NCBI GenBank assembly: GCA_025929455.1
Contig: JAICMB010000009.1
Location: forward strand, 1-18,092
DNA from: Bryobacteraceae bacterium
GTDB lineage: Bacteria; Acidobacteriota; Terriglobia; Bryobacterales; Bryobacteraceae
Reading direction: 5' to 3'
DNA: 18,092 nt
Shown here: positions 13,090-18,092 of the stretch, piece after piece
How the letters are laid out: each line of letters starts with the position of its first letter
Numbering within the stretch: the first letter of the stretch is position 1
Position numbers and translations under genes: made by a program
The notes under the pieces: model-generated
Databases searched by the model: none
What the model saw: only the letters and a program-made list of their open reading frames with translations
What the model was told of the DNA's origin: nothing

Positions 13090-13746
13090 CTAGAACACCC
13101 GCCGCTTCAGGCGGTCAATCGCGAACTTCGCCGTTTCCGCCACCGCCATGACGGCCATCACTCCGGCCTGAACTGGATCGCTGATCACCAGGTCGGCAGC
13201 ATCGGGAACGCTGCCTGCCATATTTAAACTGATAACCAGCAGCCCTTGCGCGCGGACTTCGCGCACGGCTTTCTCGATGTCGCCGCCCATGAGTGAACCG
13301 GCTAACACCAGCGCCCGCGCGCGCGGCAGGCGCGATACGGCGCGCACGGCGTCGGCCAGCGGCTGCTCGCCGACCAGCGGAATCGTGTCCACAGAGATGT
13401 GCTCGCCGCGGATGTTGTGGCGGTCGGCCTCGCTGATGGCGCCAATCGCGACTTGCCCGACCTGCGCGCCGCCGCCCATGATGATGATGCGCTTGCCGTA
13501 GATCTTCTGAAAGGTCTTGACGGTCTTGACCTCGCGCACGATGGCGAGCGCGCGGAGTTCCGATTCGAGCGCAGCGATCTCGCCGGGCAAATCCATTTCG
13601 AAATACACGCGCGCGATAGCGGGCCCGGTCTCGAGGATTTCGACCAGCGTGATATCGCCATGCTGCCGCGCAATGACGCCGGTGACTTCATGCAGCACGC
13701 CCGCACCGCCCTGCGCGGTAATGACAACGCCGATCCGCTCAGGCAT
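13090..13746 (-). CDS. ACT-domain protein with DUF5612-like C-terminal domain
   Basis: A 218-residue protein. Residues 1-75 form an ACT domain ('IGVVITAQGGAGVLHEVTGVIARQ', 'DITLVEILETGPAIARVYFEMDL'), a small-molecule (often amino-acid) sensing fold. Residues 85-218 form a Rossmann-like second domain with 'KRIIIMGGGAQVGQVAIGAI', 'ALVLAGSLMGGDIEKAVREV' and 'ISDPVQAGVMAVMAVAETAK'. From memory this matches the ACT plus DUF5612 proteins (predicted regulators of amino-acid metabolism, best known in methanogens). Enzymatic role unknown. It overlaps the kdsC-like gene by 8 nt, so it is co-translated with it. Its last 185 bp or so exist as a decayed copy at 10586-10766. Confidence 0.72.
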   Translation of the reverse strand: MPERIGVVITAQGGAGVLHEVTGVIARQHGDITLVEILETGPAIARVYFEMDLPGEIAALESELRALAIVREVKTVKTFQKIYGKRIIIMGGGAQVGQVAIGAISEADRHNIRGEHISVDTIPLVGEQPLADAVRAVSRLPRARALVLAGSLMGGDIEKAVREVRAQGLLVISLNMAGSVPDAADLVISDPVQAGVMAVMAVAETAKFAIDRLKRRVF

Positions 13747-14299
13747 TTACGTGTACGGGAAACGCTTCGTATTTTCGCAGCAGGCCTTCCCAGTGTCCCT
13801 GCGCCTTCAGCAGCAATTCCACAACTTCGCGCACGGCGCCACGCCCGCCCGCGTTCTCGGTGACATAGCGCGCGCAGCGCTTCACTTCCGGCCGCGCATT
13901 CGCCGTTGCGATCGAAAGCCCGACACGGTTCATGACTACGATATCCGTAAGATCGTCGCCGATGTAGGCAACCTGTTCGGGAGCTATCGACGCCTGCCGC
14001 AGAATTTCTTCGAGAATCGGAATTTTTTCGATGTGGCCTTGATAGACGTAGGTCATCTTGACCTGACGTGCGCGCGTTTCGGTTGCGGGAGAAACCCGCC
14101 CACTGATAACGCCCGTCTGGATGCCGCTCCAGCTCAGCCAGGTCAGCGCGATGCCGTCCTGCGAATCGAAGCCCTTGGTCTCGACTATCTTTCCGTCCGC
14201 GTCGGGAACGTTGTACAGCTTGCCGTCGGTGAGGACGCCGTCGACGTCCATCAACAGCAGCTTCACCTGCGCGGCGCGCCGCATGACTTCGTCGTTCAA
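13739..14299 (-). CDS. kdsC: KdsC-like HAD phosphatase (KDO 8-phosphate phosphatase family)
   Basis: A 186-residue C0-type HAD hydrolase: motif I 'LLLMDVDGVLTDG' with the nucleophile and acid/base Asp pair, motif II in 'VISGR', Lys in 'HIEKIPILEE', and motif III/IV 'YIGDDLTDIVVM'. Length and motifs fit KdsC, which releases phosphate from 3-deoxy-D-manno-octulosonate 8-phosphate for lipopolysaccharide synthesis. Close relatives act on other sugar-acid phosphates, and no other kds gene is here, so specificity is open. I choose the TTG at 14299 because a GGAGG (14304-14308) precedes it and it overlaps the kinase stop as TTGA; ATG 14284 is the alternative. Middle gene of a tightly packed three-gene operon. 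Confidence 0.82.
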   Translation of the reverse strand: MNDEVMRRAAQVKLLLMDVDGVLTDGKLYNVPDADGKIVETKGFDSQDGIALTWLSWSGIQTGVISGRVSPATETRARQVKMTYVYQGHIEKIPILEEILRQASIAPEQVAYIGDDLTDIVVMNRVGLSIATANARPEVKRCARYVTENAGGRGAVREVVELLLKAQGHWEGLLRKYEAFPVHVNA

Positions 14300-15780
14300 T
14301 TCGCCTCCGTAAAGAGCCGCTTATAAAGTTTGTTCTGTTCGCGCAACATGGTCGCGTAAATCTCGGTGTAGTGGTCGCGCGGGAACACGGTCCCGCCGGT
14401 GGAAACGCCAACATCGGCGACCTTCGCAATGGCGCCGATGCGCTCCGCCGCGAGCAGCGCCGCGCCGCGGCTGGTCGCTTCCGATTCGAGACACGGTACC
14501 ACGGGCACGCCGAGCGCGTCCGCCATCATCTGAGTCCAGGCGGGCGAATGCAGCAGGCCGCCGCCCGACGCGATCACCGTATGCGGCACTCCGAGACTGC
14601 TTTGCATCAGTTCAAATATTTCTCGGAAGCGCAGCGCGACGGACTCCAGCGCGGCCTGCACAATGTCCATCGCAGTTGTTGCCAGGTTCATCCCGGTGAT
14701 CGCGGCGCGCAGGTCGGCGCGCCAGTACGGCGAGCGCTCGCCCGCGAAAAACGGCAGCAGCAGCAAATTGTGCGAGCCCGGCTTGGCATTCAGCAGCATC
14801 TCTTCGGTGTCGTCTTCGGAAGGCAACGCGAGCGTCCGGCGCATCCAGGCATACACCTCGCCGCCGTTCGAGAGTGCTCCTCCGAGCACAAAGCGCGCGC
14901 GGTCGACGCGGTAGCACCACAGCCCCGCGGGAATGTCGACGCGCTCCTTCGCGAGCACCGCCCGCATGGCGCCACTGGTGCCGACCATGAGTGAGAAAGC
15001 TCCGGGTGTGGCGCAGCCGCTGCCGATATTGTTGCAGGCGCCATCGCCTAACGCTGGGAACCACGGCACGCCGTCGAACAGCGGCCATTCCTCTTTGTAT
15101 GGCGAGAGCAGTTTCAATTGCGGCGCGTCGAGTGCATCGACGGCGCACAACTGCCCGGCGCGAACCGGCAGTTTCGAGAGCACCTCGTCGTCGTAGCGGT
15201 TCAGCGCCTGATTCCACAGGCCGGAGCCGGAGACCATCGACGTCGAAGCGATCGCGTTCCCGAACAGGCGCAGAAACAAGAACTCGCCGAAGGACATCCA
15301 GCGCGCGGTTCGATCGAACTGCTCGTGGCGATGACAGTAGAGCCACAGCAGTTTGGCGGGCCAGTAGCTGGTGTGCAGCAGACATCCGGTGCGCTGGTGC
15401 ACCGCTACAGGATCGAGCATGCGGCTGAGTTCCTTCACCTGTTCGGTGCTGCGTGTATCAAACAGATGAACGATGGGAGTGGTGAGTTCGCCGGCCGCAT
15501 CCACGCCGAGAAAGCTGTGCCAGAACGCGTCGAATGCTATAGCGGCAGGCTTTAGGCCGGCATCGCGCATGTGGCCGTGAACGGTGGTGAGCACGCCCCG
15601 GCACAAATCGAACAGCAACTTCGGATCGGCCTCAACGCCTCCGTCCGGAGTGGTTGCAATCTGATAGGTGAGTTGCTCGCCGAAGCCGGCCTTGGCCGCG
15701 CCGAGCTGGTTGAAAAGGCCACTGCGCACGCTCGAAGTGCCGACATCGAGACTTACAATGAGGGTTTCGCTCTCCCCCAT
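14296..15780 (-). CDS. FGGY-family carbohydrate kinase, gluconokinase-like
   Basis: A 494-residue sugar kinase of normal family length. 'LIVSLDVGTSSVRSGLFN' near residues 7-24 is the phosphate-1 motif. 'AFDAFWHSFLGVDAAGE' and 'FDTRS' line the sugar site. 'ALGDGACNNIGSGCATPG' and 'SLMVGTSGAMR' form the second ATP-binding part. 'VIASGGGLLHSPAWTQMMAD' is the adenosine motif. The 'WHSLLGVD'-like segment points to gluconate or a related sugar acid, but substrate assignment within FGGY is unreliable. ATG 15780 is chosen; ATG 15804 is in frame and would add eight residues overlapping tilS. It leads the minus-strand operon with the KdsC-like phosphatase and ACT protein, which suggests a shared role in sugar-acid phosphate metabolism. 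Confidence 0.85.
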   Translation of the reverse strand: MGESETLIVSLDVGTSSVRSGLFNQLGAAKAGFGEQLTYQIATTPDGGVEADPKLLFDLCRGVLTTVHGHMRDAGLKPAAIAFDAFWHSFLGVDAAGELTTPIVHLFDTRSTEQVKELSRMLDPVAVHQRTGCLLHTSYWPAKLLWLYCHRHEQFDRTARWMSFGEFLFLRLFGNAIASTSMVSGSGLWNQALNRYDDEVLSKLPVRAGQLCAVDALDAPQLKLLSPYKEEWPLFDGVPWFPALGDGACNNIGSGCATPGAFSLMVGTSGAMRAVLAKERVDIPAGLWCYRVDRARFVLGGALSNGGEVYAWMRRTLALPSEDDTEEMLLNAKPGSHNLLLLPFFAGERSPYWRADLRAAITGMNLATTAMDIVQAALESVALRFREIFELMQSSLGVPHTVIASGGGLLHSPAWTQMMADALGVPVVPCLESEATSRGAALLAAERIGAIAKVADVGVSTGGTVFPRDHYTEIYATMLREQNKLYKRLFTEAN

Positions 15781-17167
15781 GCTCGAGCGCGTGCTGGAAA
15801 CCATCTCTCGTTATAGCATGCTCGCTGCGGGCTGCCGTCTTGGTATCGCCGTGTCGGGCGGCGCGGATTCCGTGTGCCTGCTGCACATCCTGCGCGAGCT
15901 CGCGCCGCGCTGGAATCTGCACCTCAGCATCATTCACGTCGATCACGGATTGCGCGGCGAAGAGTCGGCCGGGGATGCCTTGTTCGTGTGCGATCTGGCG
16001 GGTCAGTTCGGCATACCCCTGCGCCTGCGCTCGCTCGATCTGCGCGATTGCGAAGGCAACCTGGAGCAAGAGGCGCGGCGTGCGCGACACGCGTTTTATC
16101 GCGAACTGATCATGACGGGCAAAGTGGACCGCGTCGCGACCGGACACACGCGCTCGGACCAGGCCGAAACCGTGCTGTACCGGATTCTGCGCGGCGCCGG
16201 GACGGCGGGCCTGGCGGGCATCTTGCCCGTGATAGACGGCGTCATCGTGCGGCCGCTGCTGGGCGTCACGCGAGAGCAGGTTCGAGATTGGCTTCGTTTT
16301 TGCGGGCACGGCTGGCGCGAAGATTCCAGCAATGCCACCCTACACTACGCGCGCAACCGCATCCGCGCTGAGTTGCTCCCGCTGCTGCGGTCCACCTACA
16401 ATCCCGGCATCGATGAGGTTCTGGCGGACATGGCGAAACTGGCCGCCGATGAAGAAGACTGGTGGGAGTTGCAGGTTCGCGCGCCCGATCTCCTGCGCGG
16501 GACCGCGTTGCTCGCGGTAGGAGAAATCGTCGCCGCGCACCCGGCCGTCGCGCGCCGGAGCATCCGCGCGGCGCTGCGGGCCGTGAAGGGGGATCTGCGG
16601 CAGATCGATTTTCGCCACATAGAATATGTCCGCGGAATGGCGCTCAAGGACGAGGGCACGGGCCGCGTGCAACTTCCCGGCATCGACGTATTCCGCTCTT
16701 TCGATTGGATCCGGATCGCCCCGTCCGGCTACGACAGCGCGAGGCAGCGGCAGTACGAGTTCGCCGTTACCGCGCCCGGTCAGGCCGAACTTCCTGACGG
16801 CACCAAAATTACCCTGGAACTCGCGCCCGCATCGCCGGAATCACATGATAATCTGGGGAATGAGTTAGATTGGGACGGGCTTTCCTCGCTTGCGGGTCCA
16901 GCCGGCGCCGCTTCCGGCCAACTGGAGCTTAGGAACTGGAGACCGGGTGATCAGTACCTTAGTACCTCGCGCCCGCATCATGAAAAGATCAAGACCATGT
17001 TTCAGGACGCGCGTGTCCCTCTCTGGGAACGGCGCTGGTGGCCGGTGCTGTTGTGCGCCGGGGAAGTGGTCTGGTCGCGGCGTTTCGGCGTCGCACGCTC
17101 GGTGGCGGCAGGGCCACAAACCCGCCTGCTTTTGCGAATCCGCGAGCAAGATCGCACGGTATCCTGA
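15779..17167 (+). CDS. tilS: tRNA(Ile)-lysidine synthase TilS
   Basis: A 462-residue protein. The PP-loop ATPase motif 'AVSGGADS' is at residues 24-31. 'HVDHGLRGEES' and 'TGHTRSDQAETVLYRILRGA' follow, typical of TilS. A middle helical domain begins near 'RNRIRAELLPLL', and the C-terminal TilS_C domain contains 'LELRNWRPGDQY', 'KIKTMFQDARVPLWER' and 'CAGEVVWSRRFG'. It converts the wobble C34 of tRNA-Ile(CAU) to lysidine with ATP and lysine, so that AUA is read as Ile; the gene is essential in most bacteria. ATG 15779 fits the conserved N terminus; an in-frame ATG at 15758 would add seven residues. Its start overlaps that of the divergent kinase. ftsH follows at 90 bp, a widespread order. Confidence 0.93.
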   Translation: MLERVLETISRYSMLAAGCRLGIAVSGGADSVCLLHILRELAPRWNLHLSIIHVDHGLRGEESAGDALFVCDLAGQFGIPLRLRSLDLRDCEGNLEQEARRARHAFYRELIMTGKVDRVATGHTRSDQAETVLYRILRGAGTAGLAGILPVIDGVIVRPLLGVTREQVRDWLRFCGHGWREDSSNATLHYARNRIRAELLPLLRSTYNPGIDEVLADMAKLAADEEDWWELQVRAPDLLRGTALLAVGEIVAAHPAVARRSIRAALRAVKGDLRQIDFRHIEYVRGMALKDEGTGRVQLPGIDVFRSFDWIRIAPSGYDSARQRQYEFAVTAPGQAELPDGTKITLELAPASPESHDNLGNELDWDGLSSLAGPAGAASGQLELRNWRPGDQYLSTSRPHHEKIKTMFQDARVPLWERRWWPVLLCAGEVVWSRRFGVARSVAAGPQTRLLLRIREQDRTVS

Positions 17168-17257
17168 ATCGGGCAAGCCGTATTCCACGTCCAATAGCTG
17201 TAGAAACACCCGCGCCGGGGGAAGGTGTATCGCGCCCGGCTCTCGCAGGGAGAAGGC

Positions 17258-18092
17258 ATGAGTTCGAACGTAAAAACAGCAGTATTCTGGGTCGTCATCA
17301 TTATGGTGGTGGTCCTGCTCTGGACGGTGGTCCGCCAGACGAAATCCCGCCCCGTGGAGCAGCTCTCCTTCACGCAGTTGATGACGGATGTCGACCAGGG
17401 CAAAGTGAAATCCGTGCAGATCACGGGAACCGACGTGAATGGATCCTTTGCCGGCGACAACGGTGATTTCCATGCCGTCGCGCCCCAGAACTATCAACCG
17501 CTGATAGACTCACTGCTGGCGCACAAGGTAGAGGTCAAGTATCAGAAAGAAACCGCCAGCAACTGGGTGTCGATCCTGATCAACGCCATCCCGTTCGTCC
17601 TGTTGCTCGCGTTCTGGATATTTATGATGCGGCAGATGCAGAGCGGCGGAAACAAGGCGCTCAGCTTCGGCAAGAGCCGCGCCCGCTTGCACTCTTCGCA
17701 GCAGAAAAAGGTGACGTTCAAGGACGTCGCGGGCGTCGAAGAGGCCAAGGAAGAGCTACAGGAGATTATCGAATTTCTGCGCGAGCCGCAGAAATTCCAG
17801 AAGCTCGGCGGCCGCATTCCGAAAGGCGTGCTGCTGATCGGACCTCCCGGAACGGGTAAAACGCTGCTGGCACGCGCTATCGCGGGCGAAGCAAACGTGC
17901 CGTTCTTCTCCATCTCGGGTTCCGATTTCGTGGAGATGTTCGTGGGCGTGGGCGCAAGCCGCGTGCGCGACCTCTTCGAGCAAGGTAAGAAGAACGCTCC
18001 TTGTATCATCTTTATCGATGAAATCGATGCTGTGGGACGGCATCGCGGCGCGGGTTTGGGCGGCGGCCACGACGAGCGTGAGCAGACCCTTA
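17258..18092 (+). CDS. ftsH: ATP-dependent zinc metalloprotease FtsH (3' end outside window)
   Basis: The first 278 residues are present. The first membrane helix is at about 8-26, a periplasmic domain runs to about 101, and the second helix is at about 102-124 ('[20 protein letters not shown]'). The AAA domain has Walker A GPPGTGKT at 195-202 and Walker B 'IIFIDEID' at 250-257, and '[20 protein letters not shown]' includes the pore-loop Phe-Val. The second region of homology and the HExxH protease site lie beyond the window. FtsH extracts and degrades membrane and short-lived cytoplasmic proteins. ATG 17258 has an AGGGAGAAG site just upstream. It is probably transcribed with tilS. Confidence 0.95.
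   Translation, partial: MSSNVKTAVFWVVIIMVVVLLWTVVRQTKSRPVEQLSFTQLMTDVDQGKVKSVQITGTDVNGSFAGDNGDFHAVAPQNYQPLIDSLLAHKVEVKYQKETASNWVSILINAIPFVLLLAFWIFMMRQMQSGGNKALSFGKSRARLHSSQQKKVTFKDVAGVEEAKEELQEIIEFLREPQKFQKLGGRIPKGVLLIGPPGTGKTLLARAIAGEANVPFFSISGSDFVEMFVGVGASRVRDLFEQGKKNAPCIIFIDEIDAVGRHRGAGLGGGHDEREQTL

Overview
The window looks like a chromosomal segment from a GC-rich member of the Acidobacteriota, probably a Solibacter-like bacterium. This is judged from gene content, not from any search. The main pointers are a very large 'duplicated orphan' ABC-type permease divergent from a PadR regulator, a GMC oxidoreductase paired with a gluconate-2-dehydrogenase-subunit-3-like protein, a strong G/C third-position bias, and the tilS-ftsH order. 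No rRNA, tRNA, CRISPR array, transposase or integrase was found.

Left part (1-4348): the end of a probably secreted protein; a convergent small exported Gly-rich protein; a two-gene oxidoreductase operon (Tat-type small subunit plus FAD/GMC catalytic subunit with a four-Cys cluster motif); and a radical SAM/SPASM-type protein. Next come a 348-bp gene-free stretch and a two-gene cassette (4697-5637). It consists of a Panacea (SocA/DUF4065) antitoxin-type protein and a small PemK-like partner, a plausible toxin-antitoxin pair. A 399-bp stretch without a supported gene follows.

Middle part (6037-10589): an unrecognised 167-aa protein, the ADOP-type permease and its divergent PadR regulator, an N-terminally truncated YdeI/OmpD-associated family protein, a possible 58-aa basic ORF, and a ThiS/MoaD ubiquitin-like protein whose C terminus is Gly-Gly-Arg.

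Accessory insert (about 10586-13090): the ThiS/MoaD stop codon runs into a decayed minus-strand copy of the 3' end of the ACT-domain gene found intact at 13090-13746. Between remnant and intact gene lie an ECF sigma factor with its membrane anti-sigma factor and a HepT/MntA (HEPN/MNT) toxin-antitoxin pair. The HepT frame is broken by a 2-nt insertion just after its catalytic motif. The layout suggests a 2.3-2.5 kb segment inserted at the 3' end of the ACT gene, leaving a displaced 3' remnant at the far edge.

Right part (13090-18092): a minus-strand operon with overlapping genes (FGGY sugar kinase, KdsC-like HAD phosphatase, ACT-domain protein). It is head-to-head with tilS, and the two start codons overlap on one CATG. 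ftsH follows tilS and is cut by the window end.
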